In this document: positions 1-6,763 of the stretch, piece by piece
Layout of the letters: each line of letters starts with the position of its first letter
Position numbering within the stretch: the first letter of the stretch is position 1
Origin: Streptomyces sp. man185
GTDB lineage: Bacteria > Actinomycetota > Actinomycetes > Streptomycetales > Streptomycetaceae
NCBI GenBank assembly: GCA_002551355.1
Contig: NTHE01000050.1
Coordinates: 1 to 58,446, forward strand
Direction: 5' to 3'
DNA length: 58,446 bases
Translations under genes and position numbers: made by a program
Notes under the pieces: generated by a model
Seen by the model: only the letters and a program-made list of their open reading frames with translations
The model's database searches: none
Told to the model about the DNA's origin: nothing

Positions 1-126
1 CTTGGGGCCGCCGCCGAAGCCCGCGGCCCGGCGCTCGCCGCCGCCACCGCCGGAGTAGCGGGGGGCGCCGCCGGAACGCGTCCGGGAGAATCGGTCGTTC
101 GAGCGGGGTGTGCGTTCGCGGTTCAT
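1..126 (-). CDS. DEAD-box RNA helicase, N-terminal fragment (cut by window edge)
   Basis: The first 42 codons of a minus-strand gene that runs off the left edge. It begins MNRERTPRSND and continues with an Arg/Ser/Gly-rich tail (RSGG, YSGGGGGERRAAGFGGG). This kind of low-complexity N-terminus precedes the helicase core in streptomycete cold-shock DEAD-box helicases. The ATG at 124-126 is supported by GAGGAAAGG (complement of 133-141), six bases upstream. The next gene upstream on the same strand is the cold-shock gene cspA, the usual neighbour of such a helicase. No helicase motif lies inside the window, so the assignment rests on the tail and the neighbour. Confidence 0.55.
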   Translation of the reverse strand, partial: MNRERTPRSNDRFSRTRSGGAPRYSGGGGGERRAAGFGGGPK

Positions 127-315
127 GCAGAACCTTTCCTCGATGGGGCACGTATCGAGGGATTCTTTTTCGGGAAGCGACCGTGAACGGCACCCAGAAT
201 CGCAAGAACGAGCCGATGAAATGACAAAAGAAAACGAAGCCCGGCCGCCGGGAATGAGTTCACCGGACGCGGCTCCGTCGGGGGCCGCTTGCAGCGTGCC
301 CCGGAAACGCCAACG

Positions 316-351
316 AGCTGGGGCCCGCACCCCAAGGTGCGGGCCCCAGCT
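316..351 (-). terminator. Terminator after cspA
   Basis: A perfect 16-bp stem (AGCTGGGGCCCGCACC against its complement, 316-331 with 336-351) closes on a CCAA loop, 22 bases beyond the cspA stop. It separates cspA from the helicase start. No U-run follows, which is usual for high-G+C actinobacterial terminators. Confidence 0.85.
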
Positions 352-372
352 GCGCAGTGCTTGCCTGAGTGA

Positions 373-576
373 TCAGGCGGGGGTGATGTTCTCGGCCTGC
401 GGGCCCTTCTGGCCCTGCGTGACGTCGAAGTTCACCTTCTGGCCCTCCTGCAGCTCACGGAAGCCGGAGGCGGCGATGTTGGAGTAGTGGGCGAAGACGT
501 CGGCGCCGCCGCCGTCCTGCTCGATGAAGCCGAAGCCCTTTTCCGCGTTGAACCACTTCACGGTGCCAGTAGCCAT
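373..576 (-). CDS. cspA: Cold-shock protein, CspA family
   Basis: 67-residue single cold-shock domain that binds single-stranded RNA and DNA and acts as an RNA chaperone in the cytoplasm. The RNP1 motif KGFGFI is at residues 13-18 and RNP2 (VFAHY) at 27-31. The length is exactly that of the family. The ATG at 574-576 is preceded by AAGGAG at ideal spacing; the reading frame stays open further upstream but without similarity. It ends at a strong hairpin and lies upstream of a helicase gene of the same strand, a cold-adaptation pairing. Confidence 0.97.
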   Translation of the reverse strand: MATGTVKWFNAEKGFGFIEQDGGGADVFAHYSNIAASGFRELQEGQKVNFDVTQGQKGPQAENITPA

Positions 577-913
577 GTCATATCTCCTTAGGGGCAGAGC
601 CCGCGGGCCCACACTGTGCGGACCCCACGTCGCCGCGATGATTACCCCGTCCGGAAGATCACCGGAAATACAAAAGTGCGCCCACCGACATCTGACCGGC
701 GAGAGCACTTGAAGTCTTTGGGAACCACAACTGCAACTGAGATCAACAGTAGCACGATGGAACCGGGAGAGGCGGTGCCTAATATCACCGGCCGCGTCGG
801 AACAGATCCGGAACATAAAAGCCTCATCGCACATTGCGCGAAATTCTGTGCTGCCGAATGCAGATATTTTCCTGGCCCGCGCGGGGCCTTCCGCGCCCGG
901 GGCGCGGCGGCCG
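577..913. other. 337-bp intergenic region: cspA leader and promoter area
   Basis: There is no credible gene between cspA and the merR-type gene. The part next to cspA is A/T-richer than its surroundings, as expected for promoter and leader sequence of a highly expressed cold-shock gene. I could not identify a -35/-10 pair with confidence. Confidence 0.5.
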
Positions 914-1279
914 TCAGCGCCCGGCGGGACCGCCGGAGCGGGCGGACCGGCCGCGCAGCTCCTCGTTGAGGCGCAGCGCCTCCTCCAGCTGGTCCTCCAG
1001 GATGACGATGCGGCAGGCGGCCTCGACGGGCGTGCCGGCGTCGACCAGATCGCGGGCGCGGGCTGCGATGCGCAACTGGTAGCGGGAGTAACGGCGGTGG
1101 CCGCCCTCGGACCGCAGCGGGGTGATCAGGCGGGCCTCGCCGATCGCCCGGAGGAACCCCGGCGTCGCACCGATCATCTCCGCGGCTCGCCCCATCGTGT
1201 AGGCGGGGTAGTCGTCGTCGTCGAGCCGGTCGGTGGTGTGCGAGGGGGTCTCCGGGGGCATCTGCACCTCTTCCGTCAC
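914..1279 (-). CDS. MerR-family transcriptional regulator
   Basis: 121-residue DNA-binding protein. Residues about 25-95 form a MerR-type winged helix: YTMGRAAEMIGATP (helix-turn-helix) and then the wing signature EGGHRRYSRYQL. A C-terminal coiled-coil (EDQLEEALRLNEEL, about 95-110) would dimerise it. It lacks the cysteines of metal-sensing MerR proteins and any effector domain, so it resembles the short regulators common in Streptomyces. The GTG at 1277-1279 is taken as start. It is transcribed away from the sRNA candidate at 1515. Its targets are unknown. Confidence 0.85.
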   Translation of the reverse strand: MTEEVQMPPETPSHTTDRLDDDDYPAYTMGRAAEMIGATPGFLRAIGEARLITPLRSEGGHRRYSRYQLRIAARARDLVDAGTPVEAACRIVILEDQLEEALRLNEELRGRSARSGGPAGR

Positions 1280-1478
1280 GCGCGACCGGAGGAGCCGGGC
1301 ACCGTACGCCTACGGGGTGCGCCTCTGCTGCGTTCCGCTGTTTCACGTGACTGCACAAGAAACCCTAATCGCCCGGCCAGGCCATGTCTATCGCAGCCGG
1401 AACAGATTCGGACTGCCGGGAAGGGCCCGGCGGATCCGCCGGGCCGGCGTTCCGGCGGATCGCTGACCGACCGGTCAG

Positions 1479-1508
1479 TTGTCGTCGGGAGCACCACGGG
1501 GCCATAAT
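1479..1508 (+). promoter_or_regulatory. Sigma-70 (HrdB-type) promoter for the small RNA
   Basis: TTGTCG at 1479-1484 and CATAAT at 1503-1508 are separated by 18 bases, a close match to the vegetative consensus. The predicted start is about seven bases downstream, exactly where the first base of the 5' hairpin (1515) lies. Confidence 0.65.
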
Positions 1509-1514
1509 GCACGC

Positions 1515-1641
1515 GTAGCCCTTCACGCATCCCCCGTCGTGAAGGGCTACACCCCTGTCCGGAGCCTGCTCAGGGCTTCGCGGGGCACAGGATCATTCAC
1601 GGGCAAGGGACTCCCCTCGTGGTCCCCTGCCCGTGTTTTTT
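1515..1641 (+). ncRNA. Candidate three-hairpin small RNA with intrinsic terminator
   Basis: The unit begins with a perfect 13-bp stem (1515-1527 with 1538-1550) whose loop contains five consecutive C residues. A weaker middle structure follows (CCTGT 1554-1558 with ACAGG 1587-1591, inner AGCC/GGCT). A 14-bp stem with one mismatch (1598-1611 with 1622-1635) is followed at once by six T residues (1636-1641), a rare classical intrinsic terminator in this high-G+C genome. With the promoter at 1479-1508 it predicts a transcript of about 127 nt. No protein is encoded. The C-rich loop recalls the actinobacterial 6C RNA family, but the second loop has only four C residues, so membership is uncertain. 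Confidence 0.65.
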
Positions 1642-1710
1642 CGAGTTAACAGTGACGTAGAGTGTTTGCGCAAGCTCAGTTCCGACTCCGAGGTGATCGT
1701 GGAGGCCCGG

Positions 1711-2241
1711 ATGGCCATGGACGACGGCGACGAACGCGGTCCGCAACCCGTCGAACCCCCCGGCCCGGACGAGCTGCCCCGCCTCGACTCGCTGCGGGAG
1801 AAAGTCGAGTACATGGTCGAGAAGACCTTCCCCGGACAGAAGATCTCGGGCCGGGTCTTCGCCGAACTGGTCCGCGACCGCGGCGGTTCCCTGTCCCACA
1901 GCTACTTCTCCAACATCCTGGCCGGCAAGGTCACCCAGCCGTCCGAGGACATCCTCAAGGCCCTCGGCCTGGGATTCGGCGTGGACTGGCGCTTCTTCAA
2001 GGAGGAGTCCGAGGTCGTCGACGACGTCGTCGCCGGGCTCCAGTTCCTGGCCAAGCGGCGCACCGGGGAGATCAGCGGACTGGCCGGCCGGGGGCTGGAC
2101 GACGACGGGCTCCCGCCGGAACTGCTGCGGTTCGCCCTGTCCCTGCTGGAGGACGCGGCCCGGGAGGGTGGGGGCCCCGACGGGGAGAGCGGTGGGAAAG
2201 ATTCCGCCGCGAACCACCGCCCCGGGGGTCCGGCAGCGTAG
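1711..2241 (+). CDS. EspR-like helix-turn-helix regulator
   Basis: 176-residue protein. The central part (KISGRVFAELVRDRGG then HSYFSNILAGKVTQPS, about residues 45-85) is an XRE/EspR-type helix-turn-helix. It is followed by FGVDWRFF and a helical C-terminal dimerisation region, the layout of the mycobacterial regulator EspR. ATG at 1711 is preceded by GGAGG at 1701-1705; an in-frame ATG at 1717 fits that site equally well. The frame is open further upstream (GTG at 1633), but that stretch overlaps the sRNA terminator. It is the first gene of a four-gene plus-strand cassette ending at 4785 and is the probable regulator of that cassette. Confidence 0.75.
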   Translation: MAMDDGDERGPQPVEPPGPDELPRLDSLREKVEYMVEKTFPGQKISGRVFAELVRDRGGSLSHSYFSNILAGKVTQPSEDILKALGLGFGVDWRFFKEESEVVDDVVAGLQFLAKRRTGEISGLAGRGLDDDGLPPELLRFALSLLEDAAREGGGPDGESGGKDSAANHRPGGPAA

Positions 2242-2251
2242 CGTCTTGGTC

Positions 2252-2839
2252 ATGTCCCTGCGGAAACTGCGGAAAGAGTGCGAGGCCGGGCTCGCCGACC
2301 TGCCCCTCCCGGTTCCCTTCACACTGGACGGGCTCGTCGCGAACATGGAGGAGGCCCGTGGGCGCACGATCCGGCTCCACGAGATGCCGGACCGCCTCGC
2401 CCGCGTCAACGCCGCCTGCGGGCTGCGCCTGAAGGCGGGCGGCACCAGCCTCGTCCTCTACCGCCGCAGGCCGACCGCGTACCAGACCCAGCACGTCATC
2501 CTGCACGAGCTGTGCCACGAGTGGTTCGACCACGGCACCACGCTCGACGCGGAGCAACTGCGCGCGCTCCTCCCGGTCTTCGACACCTCGCTGATCGCCC
2601 GGATGATCTCCCCGGCCGCCGCCGAGTCCTTCGCCTCCGGCGGCGGCACCGTCCAGGCCCGTGCGCAGTACGACACCCACGACGAACGCATGGCCGAATT
2701 CGGCGCCTCCCTGATCCCCCGAATGGCGCGGGACCTCACCACCGATGACATGGTGGGGCGGCTGGACAACTCCCTGTCCCGCCCGGTGGCCCACCGACGG
2801 CGCGGCCTCTTCCCCGGAAGACGGCCCGGCGACAGCTGA
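2252..2839 (+). CDS. ImmA/IrrE-type zinc metallopeptidase
   Basis: 195-residue protein with the zinc-protease signature HELCHEWFDH; the two zinc-binding histidines and the catalytic Glu are in HELCH at residues 85-89. Members of this superfamily cleave or sense HTH regulators (ImmA in ICEBs1, IrrE in Deinococcus). Relatives in Streptomyces are often labelled toxin component. The start ATG at 2252 lies 11 bp after the stop of the HTH gene; an in-frame GTG at 2168 would overlap that gene and adds no recognisable sequence. The order HTH then metallopeptidase suggests that the protease controls the regulator encoded just upstream. That is inferred from family precedent. Confidence 0.8.
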   Translation: MSLRKLRKECEAGLADLPLPVPFTLDGLVANMEEARGRTIRLHEMPDRLARVNAACGLRLKAGGTSLVLYRRRPTAYQTQHVILHELCHEWFDHGTTLDAEQLRALLPVFDTSLIARMISPAAAESFASGGGTVQARAQYDTHDERMAEFGASLIPRMARDLTTDDMVGRLDNSLSRPVAHRRRGLFPGRRPGDS

Positions 2840-2905
2840 CACGTGCCATCACCGCTGACCCGCGGGCCCCGCCCCGCATCCCCGACCCCGAGGACGAACA
2901 CCGCC

Positions 2906-4192
2906 GTGACCCCCCTCGATCTCGCCGGCTACCTCATAGCCGGCCTGATGACGGCCGTTGCCCTGTGGCGTATGCCCGCTGCCCTGTGGGGCGACGAGGA
3001 GGACCGCAGACGCCGGGCCCTGTGGGGCTGCTACGCCGGATTCGCCATCGCCCTGTGGACGAAGACCGAGGCGGTGCGCATCGGCCTCAACAACAGCGCC
3101 GTCACCGACCTCGCCGTCCTCATCAAGCACTACACCGCGACGGTGGCGATTCTGGCCATCCTCAGCTACATCGTGGCCATCTACGGCAGTTTCCCCGAAG
3201 AGGGCGCGGTCCCCCGGCACGTACGGTTCGCGCGGCTCGTCCAGAAGCTGGCGGCCAAGGCGTCCGTCGCCACACTGATCCTGCTGACCGTCCTGTTCTT
3301 CACCGTCGTCGACCGCTCCGAGCCCTCGGACCGCTTCGTCTCCGACCACGCGGGGGAGTGGGGCGCCACGCTCTACATGAGCGTCTTCTACCTCTACCTC
3401 GGGGCCGCCTCCGCCGTGTGCGCCTTCCAGTGGGCGCTGGCCACCCTCGACGCCCGGCGACGGCATCTGCGCATCGGGCTCGGGATGATGACGTTCGCGA
3501 TGTTCATCGGCGTCGGTTACACCGTCAGCCGCACCCTCTTCCTGTGGATCAGCGTGGTCGACGAGCCGAGCGAGGCGTTCGCCCTGCGGTTCGACCAGAT
3601 CACCGAGGCTGCGCAGCTGGTGCTGTTCGCCTTCTTCGCGCTCGGCGCGTCCATCCCCGCCTTCGCGGCCGGTGCGCGCCGGGCCAGGCTGTGGCGGGCC
3701 CAGGTCAAACTGCACGCCCTCTGGTACGAGTTGATGGCCGCGTTCCCGGAGCAGCCGTTCGACCCGCCCGCCCCGCTGGCCCGCGAACTGACCCGGTTCA
3801 ACGTCCCGGCCGACCTGCGGGTGGACCGCTGGGCCGCCGACATCGCGGACGCGGCGGAGAAGCTGCGCCACTACGTGCCCGACGGGCTGCTCGCAGCCGC
3901 CGAACGGGCCGCCGCCCGCGACACGGACGACCCGCGCCGCGCCGAGTCCCTCACCGACGCCTACTGGATCCGGGCCGCCCTGCTCGCGAAGGAGTCCGGC
4001 GCGGCCGCCGGAGGAGCCGCGACGGTCGCCTCCCAGCACGCGGCGGACCAGGACGGCGAGGTGGCCCGGCTGGTCCGGGTGGCCGCCGCGTACCGGACGG
4101 TCGACGAGGAGCGCGCCCGCGCGGTCCTCGCGGCCGCGACAGCGGACCCCGCCCCCACGACCGACGCCCGCACCACGGAGACGAGCGCATGA
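2906..4192 (+). CDS. Seven-helix membrane protein, MAB_1171c type
   Basis: Membrane protein with about seven hydrophobic segments in its first 260 residues (for example DLAGYLIAGLMTAVALW, ATLILLTVLFFTVV, LGMMTFAMFIGVGYTV) and then about 160 hydrophilic, presumably cytoplasmic, residues. The organisation matches the actinobacterial MAB_1171c family, called a putative transporter although no transport activity is established. The GTG at 2906 has GAGGA 11 bases upstream and starts directly at the first membrane helix. A longer in-frame GTG start at 2843 lacks a ribosome site. The stop overlaps the next start (ATGA at 4189-4192), so the two are translationally coupled. Confidence 0.75.
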   Translation: MTPLDLAGYLIAGLMTAVALWRMPAALWGDEEDRRRRALWGCYAGFAIALWTKTEAVRIGLNNSAVTDLAVLIKHYTATVAILAILSYIVAIYGSFPEEGAVPRHVRFARLVQKLAAKASVATLILLTVLFFTVVDRSEPSDRFVSDHAGEWGATLYMSVFYLYLGAASAVCAFQWALATLDARRRHLRIGLGMMTFAMFIGVGYTVSRTLFLWISVVDEPSEAFALRFDQITEAAQLVLFAFFALGASIPAFAAGARRARLWRAQVKLHALWYELMAAFPEQPFDPPAPLARELTRFNVPADLRVDRWAADIADAAEKLRHYVPDGLLAAAERAAARDTDDPRRAESLTDAYWIRAALLAKESGAAAGGAATVASQHAADQDGEVARLVRVAAAYRTVDEERARAVLAAATADPAPTTDARTTETSA

Positions 4193-4785
4193 CCGGCACC
4201 ACGGACACCACCCCTGCCACGGCGCCCGTGGCGCGCACCGTCACCGACGTCCTCCAGCCGCGCAACGTCCTGCTGGCGGGCATGCTCGGTATCGGCCTCG
4301 CGGCGGCGGGCGACTGGACGGGGCTGCTCTGGGGCTTCCTCGGGGCGCTGTGCGCCGGGCTGATCCCGGCGGGGTACATCGAGTGGGAGCGCGGGCGCGG
4401 CACCTGGGGCGACCGCCATGTGGTGGACCGCACCAAGCGGGCACCGATCTTCTTCGTCATCCTGGGGTCGATCGGCGCCGGCTCGGTGGTGATGGTGTTC
4501 GGGAACGCACCCACCGGGATCCTCGTCGCGATGCTCGCGCTGTGGGTGATGACGATCGGTCTGCTGGCCGTCAACACGGTCTGGAAGATCTCGGTCGACT
4601 CGGCGGTGGCCTCGGCGGCCGTCTCGCTCCTGGCCGTCGTGCACTCCCCCTGGTGGATCGCCGCGTACGCGCTGACGGCGGCGGTCTGCTGGTCCCGTGT
4701 CGCCCTCGGCTACCACACCGTCGCCCAGACCCTTGCGGGCGCGGGCCTGGGGGCGGCGACGACGGTGGCGTACGTCTTCGTCTGA
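4189..4785 (+). CDS. PAP2-like membrane protein, possibly catalytically altered
   Basis: 198-residue protein with five or six membrane segments, fourth gene of the cassette. Its C-terminal part carries the last PAP2 phosphatase motif (SRVALGYHTVAQTLAG), including the conserved Arg and His. The central motif, usually SGH or SVH before the next helix, reads KISVDSAVAS here. The His that acts as proton donor in PAP2 enzymes therefore appears replaced by Asp. The first motif (KxxxxxxRP) is only weakly recognisable (HVVDRTKRAP). It may be a lipid-phosphate-binding rather than hydrolysing relative. The start overlaps the preceding stop by four bases. Confidence 0.7.
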   Translation: MTGTTDTTPATAPVARTVTDVLQPRNVLLAGMLGIGLAAAGDWTGLLWGFLGALCAGLIPAGYIEWERGRGTWGDRHVVDRTKRAPIFFVILGSIGAGSVVMVFGNAPTGILVAMLALWVMTIGLLAVNTVWKISVDSAVASAAVSLLAVVHSPWWIAAYALTAAVCWSRVALGYHTVAQTLAGAGLGAATTVAYVFV

Positions 4786-4823
4786 GGACGAGGCCGCGGG
4801 CGACCGGGGCCAGGAGTGCCTGC

Positions 4824-6209
4824 TCAGAGCGCGGCGTTGCCGGTGAGCACGACGGGTCCTTCGATGGTGTTCGCGGTGCAGCCGGGCCCTCCGATCCGTA
4901 CGGGGCCTGAGCTGCGGCTCACCACGACGGGCCCGGTGACGCGCGAACCGCACAGGTGAACCGCCGCCGCCCGGTCGGCCTGGAGCGGGCCGTCCACCGT
5001 GGAACCGGTGACCACGAGGGCCGCCCCCGGGCGGACGACGACGGGCCCGCGCTGGGCGGCCCGGTCCAGGCAGGTGACGCCGGCCGTCACGAGCAGGGGC
5101 CCGTTGCGGGGCCCGGTGACCGTGCTGGTGCAGGCGGGGACGGGCAGGACGCGGGCCTTGTAGTCCAGGGCCTCGGCGAGCTTGCCCGGCTTGGGGTCGC
5201 TCAGGGGCTTGCCCAGCTTGGCGAACTCCCCGCCCGTCTCCTTCTTCCCGCCGTTCCACTCGTCGATCCGGCCGAGCTGGGCGGCGGTCTTCCCGTCGTC
5301 CACGACCGCGTCGGGCTCCAGCGCCGCCATCGACTTCGAGGCACGCTTCACCAGGTCGAGGTACGGGCCCGGGGCGGTGAGGTCGTACGCGGCCGTGTCG
5401 TGCTCGCCGCGCAGCCAGGCTCCCCAGGAGAACTCCAGGAACTCCGTTGCGCTGTCCGGGACTTCGTAACCGATGTCACGGGTGAAGTAGACGAGGCTGC
5501 GGTACGGGTCGTCGCGGAAGTGCGTGATGCCGAGGCGGTCCGGCAGCCGGTCCACGGGCAGCGGCCGGTTGTTCTCGTCGCGCAGCCACACCTTCTTCTC
5601 GGCGGTCATCCGCTGCCAGAAGGCGGACGGCGACAGCGCATGGAAGTTGTCGGTCACGCGGAGCCGGATGTGCATCCGGGGTGAGCCGTCGGGGCCTTCC
5701 AGGAAAGACGTCAGCGTGTGGTGCCCGTCGGTGAGGTACAGCTTGCCGCCCGGCCCGATCACGGCCGTCTTCATCGGCGCGATCGTCTCTGCGGTCTCCT
5801 GCCCGACCGGCACGGTGCAGGAGAAGCTCGACGGGTCGTCCAGCCGGGCTCCGGGACCGGCCGACGCGGCCTCCTCCTGGCCGTTGGTCTCGCACCAGTC
5901 GTCGAACCGCTTGTTGACGTCGCCCGCCGCCTCGTCGCGGTCGCTGCCGTACCGGCCGAGCTTGTAGAAGACCTGGTCGAAGCCGAGTACCGCCTGGGTG
6001 GGGTGCAGTTCGCCGAGCGTGACGTCGATCAGCTCCCCCGGCCGCGCGCAGGTGTACGGCAGCGGCCCGCTCCCGGCGCACGGGTCCGGGGCGGCCGCCC
6101 CGGTGCCCGCCCCGGCCACGACCGTGCCCGCCGCCAGCGCACCGGCCAGCAGCAGCGCCCCGCGCCGTGGCAGGCGTGGCAGCCGGGCCCCGGCCCTCGA
6201 TCCGTTCAT
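4824..6209 (-). CDS. Secreted ParB/Srx-fold protein
   Basis: 461-residue protein with a Sec-type signal peptide: Arg-rich n-region (RAGARLPRLPRRG), hydrophobic core (ALLLAGALAAGTVVAG) and likely cleavage after GAGTGAAA. The mature protein begins with a ParB/Srx-like domain: VTLGELHPTQAVLGF, then LYLTDGHHTLTSFL (about residues 155-170), the ParB nucleotide-site signature. The middle (FWQRMTAEKKVWLRDE) is conserved in secreted relatives. The C-terminus (about 360-461) is a repetitive beta-rich region with Gly-Pro-Val-Val units (VTGPVVVS, GPVRIGG, IEGPVVLTG), suggesting a small beta-solenoid. CAT at 6207-6209 gives the ATG. The biological role of extracellular ParB-like proteins is unknown. Confidence 0.75.
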   Translation of the reverse strand: MNGSRAGARLPRLPRRGALLLAGALAAGTVVAGAGTGAAAPDPCAGSGPLPYTCARPGELIDVTLGELHPTQAVLGFDQVFYKLGRYGSDRDEAAGDVNKRFDDWCETNGQEEAASAGPGARLDDPSSFSCTVPVGQETAETIAPMKTAVIGPGGKLYLTDGHHTLTSFLEGPDGSPRMHIRLRVTDNFHALSPSAFWQRMTAEKKVWLRDENNRPLPVDRLPDRLGITHFRDDPYRSLVYFTRDIGYEVPDSATEFLEFSWGAWLRGEHDTAAYDLTAPGPYLDLVKRASKSMAALEPDAVVDDGKTAAQLGRIDEWNGGKKETGGEFAKLGKPLSDPKPGKLAEALDYKARVLPVPACTSTVTGPRNGPLLVTAGVTCLDRAAQRGPVVVRPGAALVVTGSTVDGPLQADRAAAVHLCGSRVTGPVVVSRSSGPVRIGGPGCTANTIEGPVVLTGNAAL

Positions 6210-6419
6210 GTGACGTCCCCTCCCGCGTGATGGTCTTCCGCAGGGGACGATCGCAAGGCGCGGCGACCCCCGCGCGGACGTGGTGTGAACGAGGGATGGC
6301 GTCGGGGTGCCACGGCGGGACGCGGGCCGTTCACGTTGCGGGGGCGGCGGACACCCGGTTACGTGTACGGGGAGGGCTCGCCCGCGCCGGGACGGCCCCG
6401 CAGGCTGGAGGTACCTCCG

Positions 6420-6674
6420 ATGGCGAAGAAGGCGAAGAACCGGTCCGCGCCCGCCAAGGGCCTGCGCGGCAGCAAGGCCGGGCTCGTGCTGAGCCTGGGC
6501 AGCAGCGCGCTCGCGGTCGTCAGGGCGTCCAAGCAGGTCCGCCGGGCCAAGGGCACGCACGACAAGCTGAACACGGCCGACGCGGTGGCGGGGCTGCTGC
6601 CGCTGATCACCTCGGCCGCGCTCGTACTGCGGCAGCTGCGCGGCCGGCGCCGGGAGAACCCGGAAGCGGCCTGA
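6420..6674 (+). CDS. Small conserved basic membrane-associated protein
   Basis: 84 residues: a Lys/Arg-rich N-terminus (MAKKAKNRSAPAKG), a hydrophobic stretch (LVLSLGSSALAVV), a basic middle, a second hydrophobic segment (AVAGLLPLITSAALVL) and a basic tail. GGAGG at 6407-6411 is ideally placed before ATG 6420. It is transcribed divergently from the secreted ParB-like gene and runs into a shared terminator. I do not recognise a characterised family; function unknown. Confidence 0.7.
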   Translation: MAKKAKNRSAPAKGLRGSKAGLVLSLGSSALAVVRASKQVRRAKGTHDKLNTADAVAGLLPLITSAALVLRQLRGRRRENPEAA

Positions 6675-6730
6675 GCCCCACCCCGCCCACGGCACGCAAG
6701 GCGGTCGGCCCGGAACCGGACCGAGCGCTT

Positions 6731-6759
6731 GCCCGCTGCCTCCCGGGGAGGCAGCGGGC
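6731..6759. terminator. Bidirectional terminator between convergent genes
   Basis: A 14-bp perfect inverted repeat (GCCCGCTGCCTCCC, 6731-6744, with 6746-6759) lies between two converging stop codons (6674 plus, 6764 minus). It is symmetrical and probably serves both genes. Confidence 0.8.
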
Positions 6760-6763
6760 ACCG

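Noticed and set aside
1515..1641. Firm assignment to the 6C RNA family
   Set aside because: The first loop has five C residues and the last loop four, while the family has at least six in each of two loops. Kept as an unassigned sRNA candidate.
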